64,000 nt of DNA from Amyelois transitella. Its lineage: Eukaryota; Arthropoda; Insecta; Lepidoptera; Pyralidae. The DNA lies in the NCBI RefSeq assembly GCF_032362555.1, contig NC_083515.1, forward strand, positions 3,817,001-3,881,000. Reading direction: 5' to 3'. Position 1 is the stretch's first letter, and every line of letters begins with the position of its first letter. The position numbers and the translations under genes were made by a program. The notes under the pieces were generated by a model. It searched no databases. It was given only the letters and a program-made list of their open reading frames with translations, and was not told the origin of the DNA. Of this stretch, positions 45,628 to 58,915 are shown piece after piece.

Positions 45628-45800
45628 TGTCAGTCCTCACAGTTTATAAAATTAACAACTTTTACTATATTATTTACAATAACACAACATTTTCTAAACT
45701 TTATGCATCGGCATTGTCATAATTTGACTGTCATCGAAATGGAGGCGCGGGGGACGCGACGGGCCGCCATTATGTACCTTAGCGCACAATAACATTTTTC
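45628..45800 (-). promoter_or_regulatory. crol 5' UTR and promoter region with YY1-like site
   Basis: The sequence just upstream of the crol ATG contains, on the minus strand, ATAATGGCGGCCCGTCGCG (motif at 45761-45771). AATGGCGGC is the core bound by YY1 in vertebrates and its fly relative Pho, often found at transcription starts. The surrounding 40 bases are GC-rich in an AT-rich setting. Confidence 0.45.
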
Positions 45801-47052
45801 TTTATTCCGTAAATATAGCAGTTCCTTATCTATAGAATTATTTACTATTCACACTGATACACATGGGCAATAGATATTTGACTATTATAGGTCATTGCTA
45901 TTATCTCAACATAAAACTAAAGTTTTTAGTAAAACACTTTTCATCACACACATCCACGAAAGAACGAAAGTTTTGTCATGGCCGCGGCAGTGCCAACACA
46001 AAAGCAAAAAAAAAAAAGTAAACGGAAACAGAAGAAATTTTGTTTCGTTCAAAGGTATGGATGGATTTGATATATTTTACTTAACGTAACGTATCGTAAT
46101 ATAAACCAAAATAATGTATAAAATTAGGGCTTTGGGATGAGACAGAAGCAAAATATTACATAGAATAGATTGAGAACGATTGTCAATAGATGGCAGTGAA
46201 ATCGAAGTAAGAACATTGCCAACTGTAGAATATAAGTTTGCGTTCAAGTTCAAATATTTTGAAATTTTAAATTTAAAGTTTCTATTCTACGTTCTATTTA
46301 TCTGACTGCACCAGAACAAAAATCATAATTTCGATTTCGCATCGAGGCAGTAATCGAGTAAGTCACATTTTTTCATGAAGCGACTTCCGGATGACGTCGA
46401 ACCGTATCGGTTAGTACTTACAATAACTACATATATGTATAACTTAGAAAAGAGATTCAAATCCCACCGCGGTCATGTCTGATTAGTAGTTACGACGTTT
46501 TTCGGAGTTATGTAAATTAGTTTAATAACTTACTTACATAATAACTTACTTGCCAATGCTCTTAAGATAAGGAAATACATCGTGCGAGTTAGGTAAGGTT
46601 CCCCAAAGTTTGGGGAAGTCAGACGGTGAAGTGCAGAAAACATCGTGCGAAAGGCAACTGGATGTGGTTGTTCTTGTTATCTTTCCCTGTAAAAGTTACG
46701 GAAGACAGACGGAAGAATATAACTTTATTTTTCAATATATCTTTAAAGTTTTAAACAAAATGTTTTGATCTTCAATTATAATTAGGTAATCTTTAGATTT
46801 GCTCATCGGATTGAACAGAACAAATTTTAAAGGCCCAGGTAAAAGTGTGGTTGGCCCTTTAGACGTCAAAGATTTCATATGTCCGGTAAAAAAGTTCTCA
46901 TCAGAATTTACAAGATTTGTTCAGGTGTATTTCCATATTCCTAGAGTTTGTATTTGTACTCTTCCCTTTAAAACAATATAAAATCAGTCCAGTTGTTTCC
47001 GTGATCGATAAGTAGTAAGTGCAAAATCAAATTCAAATACAATTTTTTATAC
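45801..47052. other. Intergenic stretch upstream of crol
   Basis: AT-rich DNA with a possible short repeat at about 46570-46690. I see no exon or RNA gene here. Confidence 0.4.
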
Positions 47053-47309
47053 GGCCTCTGTGGCGCAGCGGTAGTGCGCTTGTCTGTGACATCGGGGGTC
47101 CCGGGTTCAAATCCCGGCCAGGGCATGATGAGAAACGAACTTTCTCCGATTGGCCTGGGTCTTGGATGTTTATCTATATAAGTATTTATAATAAAATATA
47201 GTATCGTTGAGTTAGTATCTCGTAACACAAGTCTCGAACTTACTTCGAGGCTAACTCAATCAGTGTAATTTGTCCCGTATATATTTATATTTATTTATTT
47301 ATTTATTGA
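47053..47309 (+). mobile_element. Full-length tRNA-derived SINE
   Basis: The head GGCCTCTGTGGCGCAGCGG contains an A box (TGGCGCAGCGG) and the B box GGTTCAAATCCC, spaced as in a tRNA. A body follows with 'gattggcctgggtcttgga', 'cgttgagttagtatctcg' and 'aagtctcgaacttacttcg', then an ATTT-rich tail. Other copies in the window are on the minus strand at 50158, 55730 and 59748. Internal RNA polymerase III promoters are implied by the boxes. Confidence 0.9.
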
Positions 47310-48479
47310 TATTATGGGAAATTTCAACATCACTTAATAATTGTTATATCTTTTGGTTTCACAACAGACGTCAAATTAATTATTTAAAACGTAGTTTATT
47401 GCCGCTTCCAAAGGGTCAGTGCATAAGAAGCGGTAACAAACTGCACTGCAGCATTTTCTTCAATAACGTCAACTTCACAATTATCCAGACTTAAAATGGA
47501 AATGTGGACGAGAGAACATTGTTATGATTAATTGATTTATACGAAACTAGACATGTTAATAATTATTATTATATTATATAATAACTACCAAACAATGGGA
47601 ACACTTCCAATTAAACGATTTAAATAATAATAAATATAATTTTATACTGAGATATAAGTACATAATAAGTATGTTCCATAATTTCATAATTAATACGTTG
47701 GGCCATATGATAAACATTCAACAGTGTCATATTGTTAAGAGCCTCTAAAACAAAATTTTTCAGCGTGAGTGAGAACCATAGGTACCTAAATCAGTTTCAG
47801 GGAAAAATGATAGGTACAAAATTTTCCTGAATATATCAATTCCCGTTAACCTCGATTATAAAGTGTTCTGGGATCAAATTTAAATACTCTTCATTTATAA
47901 TTTATAATGTGGACCGTCATAAATTCAGTGCAGGTCAATGTGGATAGGATATTATTAGGATTAAGTTCATATGAAAACTGGTAAAGATTTTAAGAGAAGA
48001 CCCATAAAAACTTATTTAAAACTATCCACTGGTCTCTCTTCTATTAGTAACTTATTACATTTAGATTATCTAGGTAGTTAAGAAGGTATTTAGAAATCAT
48101 TAAAGTTTTTTTATCACATCTTAATTTAAATTTCATTCACGCAAAATCTCCACCAGTAATTATTTCTATTTAGTTTTTCTGTGACTATTTTAAAAAATAA
48201 GCGTCAATAAGTGAAGCTTTATGTAATAATATCTCACAGTTTTCTTATACTGTTCACGAGGTATCAACGTAACTATAATAGTGGCGGCAGAACACAGAGA
48301 TATAGTGGTAGTGTCCATCTATCAAATCTATGTTCCAGACATTCCATAATCACGACAACAAGCTCAATGACAAGACTGAAGAGGTAAATGAGTGGTGTAA
48401 CAGGATGTGAAGTTCCTCCTGGTTAGGATGATTGTTGTAGGTGTACGCAGTGGGTCGGAGAAGCCAACCACGCTACTGA
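47310..48479. other. Gene-free AT-rich stretch
   Basis: I see no open frame, RNA gene or recognisable repeat of note. Confidence 0.4.
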
Positions 48480-48724
48480 CTCAGTAACTTCGATGAGGTT
48501 ATACGGACCGCGCGCCTCCGCCGCGCCGTGCCGCGAAAACCTTTACGTCACTCCATAAAACTTTTCCCAAACAACAAAACAATCTATTTTGTCTATTTGT
48601 GATAGTGTTTCATAGACTGGCCTGACTGTCTACCAATTAAATCTCGTCGCGATTGGACGATTCACTCAGCTGTCATTTGTTTTGATTAGCAAACACCGAT
48701 TTGCCGCCGGCCGGTTCCTCGCAG
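48480..48724 (+). promoter_or_regulatory. Candidate promoter and non-coding first exon
   Basis: The block has a GC-rich core (GCGCGCCTCCGCCGCGCCG, about 48509-48530) in AT-rich surroundings, a CRE-like TTACGTCA at 48543-48550, a CCAAT-box-like GATTGG at 48651-48656 and a consensus donor CTCGCAG|GTATGT at 48724/48725. This is the layout of a promoter with a non-coding first exon and a long first intron on the plus strand. No matching coding exon is visible before the window ends. Confidence 0.45.
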
Positions 48725-49328
48725 GTATGTCGGAATCAGATGATTTGAAATGATGATTCTAAAAATATAGTTGTTCGACGCAAAATATACAAATTGCTTT
48801 TTAATGACTTCTGCGTTGAATAGTACACATTGAAACAGGGAAATTGTTGTGGTTTTTCACCGCATAATTTCTAGTTAAGTGGAAATTGTTAAAGAAATTG
48901 AATTTCTTTGTAAACTGTTAAGAATTTCATTATGAGATATGGATAGGAAGAAATATAGTATCAATTAATTGGTTGCTGATCTGAGGTTGCTACAAGGAAA
49001 ATAAATTAACTGCGATTGTATGTTCTTTCGCATTAAAATCATTGACACATTCAATGATTTACTTAATTATTCATGTCAACTAGGTACCATCTTAAGTCAT
49101 CAAAGTATTAAGGGGGTAGAAAACGTTAAGTAAGTTAGATTTGTTTAATTAATATAACTTTCCAAAGATTTAAACAATTTTGTAGATAGGTATTTGGAAG
49201 AACGAATAATTCACGAATTAATTTCCATGTATCATACAATTATGGTGTTTCTACAGTCATAGCTTTATACCTTCTTAAGAAGATTACTTACTACAGAATA
49301 TAACCATAACTGTTCAGTTAGAACAGTA

Positions 49329-49399
49329 TATATTAATTTATTTTTATTATTATATTAAGTTTAATAATTTTAATATAATAATAGAAATAAATTAATATA
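49329..49399. repeat. 30-bp AT-rich inverted repeat
   Basis: The arms 49329-49358 and 49370-49399 pair with a single mismatch around an 11-nt loop. The sequence is entirely A/T except for one C-G difference. Confidence 0.85.
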
Positions 49400-49853
49400 A
49401 ACGGGACAGATTTAACAGAGTGAGTTATTATATTATTTACCTGTGTTGACAATTTGTCTTATTTATAAAACCGCATCACCTTGATACTTCACCTGTTTGA
49501 TCTGAAGTTATTATCTTTATCATCTGTTTACGTTAATTGATAGGGTTCATATTATTTCTTGTTTATTTCTCACGCGATCGCTTTAAATTGAGATGAAAAG
49601 ATTGCCACAAGCCATTATTACAAACGCAATTTTTTTTTATCTAAAGGTTAAGTAGGTATATCTTTATCTGCATCGAGTATAACTAAATCTCGTTTGTTTC
49701 TGTCCTTTTTGTCTCTCAGTCAGTAACACTCAGAAACTTAGAGTTTTGTTAAATAAATAGATATTTATTAAAGTAATCTACCATATATCGAAATGTTCTC
49801 AAACTATATCTACTTTCAAATAATTTACTTATTTCAATAATCATGCAATATGT

Positions 49854-49896
49854 TGAAAAGTGTTTGTCTATAATGTTTATAGACAAACACTTTTCA
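49854..49896. repeat. Perfect 19-bp hairpin with 5-nt loop
   Basis: The arm TGAAAAGTGTTTGTCTATA (49854-49872) is followed by the loop ATGTT and an exact reverse complement (49878-49896). No T-run follows directly. Confidence 0.9.
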
Positions 49897-50157
49897 TATA
49901 CATATTAGTCTGTAATGCTAATATAATCGAGACGACAGAAAAAGTTGTAAGTACTTTTTTATCGTCACGACAAATTGTCTAAATAGACCGGTTTCCGTTT
50001 TAGATTACGGATAGATTTGAACCTTCTACTTTCGACCTTGAAATTGTAACGTGTTAAATATTGCAAATTGAGTTAACCCCTTCGATCATAAGATTTTTGA
50101 TGATACCTACCTACACATGATCCGGGACAATACACAGTTAAAGATAGCCACAAAGTA

Positions 50158-50285
50158 ATTTCGAGACTTGTGTTACGAACGAGATACTAATCAACGATAT
50201 GAAGGTAGGTACTATATTTTGTAATAAATAATTACATAGTTTAACATCCAAGACTTAGGCCTATCAGAAAAAGTTAATTATCGAA
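50158..50285 (-). mobile_element. Fragment of the tRNA-derived SINE body
   Basis: Carries 'cgagacttgtgttacgaac', 'taacatccaagacttagg' and 'ctatcagaaaaagtt', matching in reverse the body of the copy at 47053-47309; the tRNA head is missing. Confidence 0.75.
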
Positions 50286-52654
50286 GGTTAGGTCAAAAGT
50301 TAGTTTCCATGGGTAGCAGTACCTATATACCTAGTGAACAATTAAACATTTACTTACCTACCTTACCTTACCTAGCTTCTAACATATGAAGATTATTTTC
50401 CAAGGTCCTGGCCAATTAGAAAAATTAAGATTTTCAATGTGATTTGTTGTGCTTAAGAAGTAAGAACTTTACGAGGGGTAAAATGTAACAACCTTTACTT
50501 ATGGACCTCTTTGAACTGAAGCTATATGTATTACATCATTTCCTGTTAAGGCATCTTAATAACTTTACGTCTTTAATGGTTTGAGTAAGAAGTACCTATG
50601 GGCATTTTTGAAAGTCTATGTATAAGTTTTTTGTAAATTGTGAATCGACTGTGGATTGGAGTTAACTCATAAACGTTGATCTACAGTTAAATTTGCAGAC
50701 AAAAACATTTTTACTGTTTCATTATATGTATAGAAAAGAGGCAACACAACTCTGAATTGTATGTGATATAACTACCTAAGTAAAACACTTGACGAAGCAA
50801 TCAAGTTTGTTTTATAAGTCATAGTTTGATTCAGCGCATGCTTTTGCATAATCAAAAGTGTGGACTTGGTTACAATGGCGCATAGAAGGTGCTATAAACA
50901 AATGTGCTGTGTGTTTACAAATTATTGCATTACGAGCGGTTTCGTGAGCGATTTTGTTGGATTGATTATTCAGAATGCTTTGTTTTGCGACTTTGTTTAT
51001 AACTTAGCCTGATAAAACTTTAAATTCCAGCTCAATAGTGAGGGAAACTAGTCAGTGATACTTATTAGGTATGTTTGCAATATGAGAAAATTTTACTTCA
51101 TTTAAATTAAATCTGCTTTATGTTGTATTTTGGCAGCTTGCTTAGCTCTCTTAAATCCGCATTATGCACATTAATGGTATAAAATGTTTTTTTTTTAAAT
51201 CAATGCGTTAAATATAATATAACGTCAAAGTTTTAACTGAACTTATACTTACTAATTTTCTTTTGTTTCTATGTAACACTTTATTGTATAAGTTCAGGTG
51301 TACAGTACAATAAGCGAACCTAATCTAGCATTAAAATCAGTCTTTGACTGACTAGAAGCATTATAAGCCAATTTATTGGGTCTAACAAAATTTCCATGAT
51401 TTATTTGTAGCGAATTAAATTTATTTTTAAAATGACCATAGAATGTGATAGTTCACTAATAGGTCATCGCACAATCATGCACGCTCGGGTCGGTCCCCCA
51501 CTGCGAGCTGCAAAGATTGCCCGACATTATGACCTTTAGACCATGGGAACACACTATTGTAAGCTAAGCTATATAGCTTACTTCGCTACTTCGTATGCAT
51601 AATGACCCGTTTTACCTTTCTCGTGGCAATTTCAGCTAACAGTACTCCGTACACTGTCAAGGAACATACGTATGCCAAATTAACGGTGTTTATAGTTTAA
51701 TAGCTTTTTCCCGCAGTTTCGCTAGCGTACCTATATTGTCATCCTTCGAGAATATTACTTTTTTCTGGAATAAAAAATATCAAGTGTTGTACTCAGGGTG
51801 CTAAAGAACTTATATTTGTACCAAGTTTAGATGTTTTAGATGCTTGAAAATATGTCTGTATTCTGTATATGTCTGTCAGACATTTTTTTAAATTATATCT
51901 TTGGGTTCGGTTTTGACATCCTCCTCTTTTTATATTTTCAATATGCAGAATTTACCCTTCTACAGATTTTTTATAAATAGGTAGATATTAACAGATAAAG
52001 ATGAATATACACAACACCATAACTTCAAATTTTAAATAAATTGTAAAACTATCTTCTGAATGTTTTTAAAGCTACTTTATAGTATAGTTTATAGTGTAGT
52101 CCGCGCTAAAAGCAATGCTAACTATAGGAAATAGGGGAAGTGGACCGGGCCGAGAATTAATATAATAAATTGCTTAACTAGACCTTTATGGTGGTCTTGC
52201 AACGAACAGACAGCCAGCCAAAACAGATTGGGTGAAACATAATCAACATTTTGCGACGTTATAATGAATTATGTTCCGTCCCTAATCTGAATATATGTGA
52301 TATGTTTTGAGGAATTTCGGGGGTATGACCATAGATATCCCAATGATATAGGACTATATTATTCTGATTTCTGTAATTCTGTAGATAATAATATAGGACT
52401 ACATTAGTATGATATAAAAACTTAGTAAACTGAAGTTATCTATTTTAGGAGGGTCATAAATTTAGGTAAAAATTAAATAAACTTTAGTTCACACGAAAAT
52501 TACTACATAATATTCCACAATGATTTAAGATTTTATAGATACTCGTAATAAGTATAGGGTCTTGTGTATCCTGGAAATAGCGTCAGAAAAAAAATTAATT
52601 AAAAATAAATAAGTACGGTGTAATAAGTACATTTTTTCCTAAAATATTCGTGGT

Positions 52655-52914
52655 GTCGTGTGGTTCTCGGCATCAATAGAGAAAGAATATCCATTTCTTC
52701 TCTTTCCCATGGATGACGCAAAAGGCGACTAAGTGATATGTTTATAAAGTTGGGTTTCTTCTTTAAGGCAATGGGTTAGCAACCTAGCACTATTTGAATC
52801 TGAATTACACCATTAGGCCATACACCGGAACGTGGCCTTTCAGTCTTTTCAAGACTGTTGGTTCTATCGTGCCCACAAGGGATACAGACGTGACTATAAG
52901 TATGTTTGTATGGA
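52655..52914 (+). mobile_element. SINE, CATA/TATG-tailed family, diverged
   Basis: It begins GTCGTGTGGTTCTCGGCATC and carries all family blocks with many substitutions, ending GTATGTTTGTATGG. An extra 'ttcttctc' separates the first two blocks. Confidence 0.8.
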
Positions 52915-55196
52915 TATTCGTGTGAGTGGGCTGTTTACGATTCTGAATATTGACTGGATCTTAGATATTTCTTTAGGTACATAAGTTTGTAGGTAAGCAG
53001 TAAATAATAATATGCATGTGTCATTATATAATTGACTTCAATTAATGATACTTATTCAAAAATAATTAATAAAAATACTCGTTTTTACATAATCCCAATT
53101 GTATGTTGCACAGGTACTTTAAGTTGTACACAACGAAAGCATCAAATTGAAATTAATTGGCAGCTTTTGTTCATGACTCTATGATTTAAGTATTGTATTG
53201 TATATCTATTGTCGATTTATAACAGAAACAATAAAACAAAGCATTAATTATGTTAACTTGAGAACGAAGCCAGTCTTACTTCTTGATTATGGCAGAACGA
53301 GAATGTCTTTCGGCAACCTTCAATAGTCTAATAATAATAGTCTATTAGTGTTCTTATACTATTTGACTAGCTTTTGCCTGCCGCTTCACACGCGTTATTT
53401 GAATTGCATTTTTAATATCGTAATACTATGTGTATGAATTAAACAGGTGCTGTAAATACCTTTACAATGATGCATATAGGTACCTGTTAATTAAATTCCT
53501 TATTGTTACTGTGCTACAAACTAAATAATTATAGCTTATCATTCTTTTAAGCTTGTCATCTAATAAGCAAGTTATGATGATCCTACGAATCAAAATATGT
53601 AAGAAAATACGATAACACGAGCTAAGGAAGTGTCAATCTACAGTCACAATAGCTATAATATTTCAATCATTTTAAGATGTACCTAATACTTAATAGCATA
53701 TAGCAAGTGTCTGTAAATTAACTCGTTATCTACACAGTAAGTATAGTGAACCGACGAGTTTAATAATAAAAAATAGGTAATGAATGAATGTATGAAGAAA
53801 AAATCGAAATACTTTTTTATTTGATTCAGAATATAGCAATAACAATAGAGAAGAAATCCCTCCTAGGGATAAGTTGGCCGTTGTGCATTATTTCTTTTTT
53901 TCAAGAACGTACTTCTATAAATTTGTTATGTACAATAAAATATTTACAAACAAACAATAGGGACGTATGCATCTGGCTGGAAGAAATATTTCCCGTCTTT
54001 ATTCAGGAATTTCGAAAAAGTTATAGGACTGAATTGCATCATTTAGCTTTAATCAATAAGATGTAGAACTCTAGATAAAACTTGTAAAGACGAAAGGAAA
54101 TGGAGAAAAATGGGATCTTTTTTCAAAACAACGGAACCCTTAAACAGATTTAATAAGCGGCCATAGTCTAACAACGTGTATTTCATGTTCCACTTGTTAA
54201 AGGCAAATTGCCGGTGGTATAATTAAACGGTGACTACCATCGATGTGACCACATTGACCACCTACTTAGTGTCGGATGGCGCACTCGTAATGAGGTATTA
54301 TGGCCGTCTAATTATTTCATTCAGTTGAACACGACTTTTACTTTGCTACAAATAGAAACATATAACCTGGCTTGATGAATTTCAGCTTAGAATTGAATAG
54401 TACAACAATTTACAAGTATCTTTTTTATTAATTAGATTTAAGTTATGTGACGTCAATAAGTGATACCTTGTATCCAATTTTGAAAATAAATCTATTCTAT
54501 TCTATCATACGAGTGGCATACTTTTCAATATCGTCGACTGTGAACTTTGCTTTGTTTTCGTAATGTTACATTAAATAAATTCTATTTGAATTACAAAAGG
54601 TAACAGCATTATTTAATCTGTGTTGTATAATGGCGGCCTAAAAAGAAAGTGATTGCAATCGGTCAGATTCGGCACGAGTGCGGTGGTCACGGTCAGCGGA
54701 ACATTCGTGATAATTCATAATATTTATATCTTGTCTTACCGATACAAAAGATTGCTCGAATGTTTAAACAATGCGTATTCTACGTGTTTGTAATATTATT
54801 GCAAAACTGTAAATTAAGTTTGTCCTTATGTAAAGAACTCAGGTTGGACCCAAAAATATGATGGGATTTAAAAAAGTTTAGTACAACTGTTTGTCAAAAA
54901 AATATGCAAATTTGCTAATTTAATTTGATAATCATCACTGCATAGCATGAGTATAGTCCCCCTCTGTCAATTGTCTCTGTTTGTATGTATGTGGTAAACT
55001 CGGAGAGGTTTGGATGGATTTTGTTCCTGCTTGAAATATTGGAAAGAGTGTTTTCTGAGGAAGGTACGAAGCTGGGGCGGGTCGCTAGTGAATGATACAA
55101 CAAAGACATTCTTTAATCATTTTGGCGTTTATTCCGGTTGGATTCATGGGTCACTCATGAGTGTATCAGTTACACTAATTAAATATAATATAAACA

Positions 55197-55262
55197 AGTA
55201 CGTACATATATATAATCACGTCTTTATCCCTTACGGGGTTAGACAGATCCAACAGTCAAACA
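55197..55262 (-). mobile_element. 3' end of a CATA-tailed SINE
   Basis: 'gtacatatatataatcacgt', 'tttatcccttacggggtt' and 'agacagatccaacagtc' correspond in reverse to the 3' end of the family. Confidence 0.65.
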
Positions 55263-55729
55263 AAAATTTAAAGATTTTCGAAGATGGAATTGAAATTAAT
55301 ATTAAAAGATTAAGTACCTATCCCAATTTGCATAAAGTATCTTTTATGATATACCTACTGCTACTATGCTTAACTGCCAAGTGTTACCCAATAGTTAATA
55401 GATTGTTAGAACACGGAAGGTTGCGTGTGTGCTCGCTAGTTTTACGCTTGCCCGGTCTTTGCAGGAAAAGATAGTATCTATGATCTGCATGTTTTTGGGC
55501 GTAATACCTACTGTACATACATACATTAAACAAGCCTCTTTCTTGAAGGGGTAAGCAGAGACTAATGTTTCCACATGCCACAATCTCTGCATACTTTTTT
55601 CGCTATTTTCACTTATTAATTATGTTCACATTTATTTAATTTTCTTTTTCTTAATTTTGATAAAGTCTAACAAGCAGTCAACATTAGACCGTGGAATGTG
55701 AAACGAATAAAATATACGGAACAATAACA

Positions 55730-55925
55730 TAGTTTGAGCTATACCTAAACTAAGTTCGAGACTTGTGTTATGGGATAATAACTCAATGATTGTACATCCA
55801 AGTACATTCAGACCCAGTCCAATCTGAAAAATATGGTTTTCCATCGTGCCCTGGCTGGGATTTGAACCTGAGATCTTGTGCCTCAGAGGGCCAAGCGCAC
55901 TATTGATGAGCCCCAGAGGCCGACA
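55730..55925 (-). mobile_element. Degraded tRNA-derived SINE with head
   Basis: Read on the minus strand it starts GGCCTCTGGGGCTCATCAAT, has the B box GGTTCAAATCCC, 'agccagggcacgatgg', 'gattggactgggtctg' and 'aagtctcgaacttag'. It matches 47053-47309 with a shortened body. Confidence 0.8.
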
Positions 55926-57679
55926 AATCAGAATGATTTATTAGTATCATAGCGATGCAAAATTAAAAGAAAACACAAGTTAAGTCTACTAAGGTGACCT
56001 GACAAATACAAGTTAAGTCTACGAAGGTAACATGATCTGAGCTGTCATGTCATGTGTGAAGGTCTAATAGCCGGCATTAAATTCGTGATCATCTCGATTG
56101 TGGGGCTGGTCAACAAAAAAAATAAATAATAATGCACATTGAAAATGAGTGCAGACACTCTCATGTTGAAGGTAAATTGAACTACTTATATTGAAGTAAA
56201 TTCCCAAACGCGTGCCTACTATTAAGTAATTTTCTCACGACTATGTCGAAACGAAATCTGATAGCGATCATGAAATAAGATGCGAATTTTTTTATCGCGA
56301 CGCCAACCTTTTGTCTTGCAGCCTTATAAAGTAAACCTTAATATTTATAGAGCGCGCATAAAAAACGCCACATACTTTTTGTAAGCAAGGTAAGAAGAAT
56401 AACACTTCAGAAAAGCTTATTTTAAAACCTAAGATTAAAATTAATCTAAAATCCATTATTAAAATAAATTCATTGACAGTAAGTTAGTTTACAGTTCCTA
56501 GAAGCCTAAAAAGCGAATTATAGCCGGATTTGGTGACGTAAGTGCTTTAACAAAGTAGGACCTAGTTTTAAATATGAGAGAAATATATATAAGATTATAA
56601 AACGAACTAAACAACTGAGGTAGGTACTAAAAACGAGTATTAATTACGCCTAGCTTGTATGAATGAGTTATGAATGTGGATGAAGCGGAAGAAGTATGGA
56701 GAGATCGTAGCAAGAAAAGATGTAGTCTCTGTCTATCCCTATAGGAAAGGGGCGTTGTTTTATGTATTACGCCAAGTTGGTTGTTATTTCTTTGTAATGA
56801 ACTTTCAAAGTCTTAAATTTGATATACACTATATTTATGTAAGATTTTTAATACATACATACTCTTTTCCGGAGAAGCAGCAGAGCCTATGATCTGCATT
56901 TTTCTATTGCTTAAATATCCACAATTATGCACGCTTGTCGGTTTAAGGTAGTCGTGATCCAAGCTTTCGTTATACAATTGACAATTTTCAACAGGACGCG
57001 CTCTACATCCAACAATGTGCGTACTCTTTGCTTGCGGCAATGCACGAACTATTGTGCTCGTGTTCTACTGCTTGCGTAAAGACCCTAAAATGGGAGATTT
57101 GCTAATAGAATTACCTACAACTAAGTATAATAAGCTGATGATAACGGAATTATTTCACAAAACTAAGTTGTGTGTGAATTGATAAATAAAACCAAATATA
57201 CCTATTTTTATTGTGTAATTTGTCCTGTATATATTTAATAACATTACTGAGTCGGCTACAATAACCGCTTTTCCACCGATGCTCTGTTATTAAATTCAAA
57301 AGAAATCCATGCTACCATAGAAACAAACACATAACTACGATGCAGTCTAGTATTATTCGTAGTCACGGTGCGCAAGCGCCGGTATGCATAAACAGGGGGT
57401 CACTGGTTCCAACTAGCCCATTTGAATGGAGTTTTATAAGTTTATTTTAGGTGTCTATCAAATAAATCTGGATACTGAGAGTCGAGTGGAATGGCAATTA
57501 AAATTTATTTTATTTTTTAAGTCATTCGTATGAATGTAAACTGTGATTTGTTTTATTACATGAAATATTAAGTAAGTTGTGATAATTACTTTGATGTCAT
57601 TGTTTATCTCTAGGAATATGTCAAATGATCTCTATCTAATTTTTAGAAGTTTATAGAACCACAGATATGTTTATATTTA

Positions 57680-57730
57680 ACTAGCGGCCCGCCACGACTT
57701 CGCCCGTGGTGAAAACAGAGCCTTTAGCAC
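57680..57730 (-). repeat. Terminus of the GTCGCGGGC-type repeat
   Basis: ACTAGCGGCCCGCCACGACT followed by TCGCCCG is the reversed end of the repeat seen at 29260-29460. The body beyond it is not recognisable. Confidence 0.45.
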
Positions 57731-58689
57731 CCGCAGATACTGTATTTTCGAAGATTAGCTCAACCAAACAAAGTTACAAACTTAATGATAATCGGAAGGA
57801 AGATAAAAAGTATTTTACTCAATCGAAAATATATTTGTCTAATTTCTTCTATTTCATGGACACTCACAATAGCCCTTATCAAATTCACTCGACTAATGTG
57901 ATGATTGTCAATGAATTTGTTGAAACACGGATATAGACCGGCGCGTCACCCTGTTTGTTATGCTACTTGCATTAAAGTATAGGTATTTGTTGAAGGACTT
58001 CAGTCCGCTTTGCTATAAATTACATTAATCTTTAATTTTTTTAAACTGTATGTAAAAATCTGTGGTCGTTAGAAACAACTTTATATAAAAACGATTTTAG
58101 TACCTAATATTTTTTTATTAAGAGAGTTTTAAAATCATTAAAATTTAACATTAAGTATTTTTATTTCTTTTAGAAGAAGGTGTGTCGTATAGTTATCGTG
58201 ACGTAAATCGGATGTCGCAAATAGTAACACTGTCGCAAACATAAAGATTAGCAAAACTATTTCAGTCTTGGCATGTACCTACATCACAACATTATACAAA
58301 TATTTTAAACAGTATTATTCAAGATTAACTAGCTGAGATAGAAACAGAATAGAAAGAGATAAAAATAACACTGAAATACATTGTGCATTCGTTAAAACTA
58401 AATAAAAACTTGAAGGTTAAGCTGTGGAGTAAAAAACGTCACTCTGGGTGTGTCGTTACGTCAATTAGACGTCGTGGATAGTCGCGTGCGTAGGAGTTAC
58501 TTCTGTAAAGTTATTTAAAAATCTTTAAAATTATTTATCGTATTTGTACATGCGATGCCTACATGCTTCGGGGTATGGGGTTTAGCCTAACATAGCACAC
58601 TTAGCATAGCAAGAATAACCACAATCCTCTATCTTTTTATTTTTTATTGCTTCAAAGCTGCTGGTCAGGAGAACTTAATTATGAAATAG

Positions 58690-58915
58690 AGATCTAGTTT
58701 CTCTCATCTCTGCGTGTTCCCGGTTGCACCTTCCACAGCAGTGTTTCGCGGTCCACCTTCCGACTTTTTTTTCTCCACTTGTTACGGTTTTCGACGCCCT
58801 CGAATTTCAGTCCATTGGCTCGCATATCATGTTTTCTGCGTCAAGCTATGATCATTTCGACCTTCTTGTTCTACCTGGGCCTGGTGGTAGCGGCATGGGC
58901 AGACATCAGAAATAG
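58690..58915 (-). repeat. LINE-like relic (copy 1)
   Basis: It is similar to 61360-61600: both hold 'tctcatctctgcgtgttccc'-type sequence, 'agtgtttcg.gg', 'cagtccattggc(t/a)cgcatatcat' and 'atttcgacctt'. On the minus strand the related copy reads as the C-terminal end of a non-LTR retrotransposon protein; this one is full of stops. Confidence 0.5.

Noticed and set aside
47053-47125. Possible tRNA gene
   Set aside because: The A and B boxes are good, but the stems do not close and the sequence continues into a SINE body present elsewhere in the window.
53788-54066. 92-aa plus-strand open frame
   Set aside because: Composition is that of AT-rich non-coding DNA and no domain or exon partner was found.
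55010-55474. 154-aa plus-strand open frame
   Set aside because: It runs through a reversed SINE tail and unrelated AT-rich sequence, so it is a chance frame across repeats.
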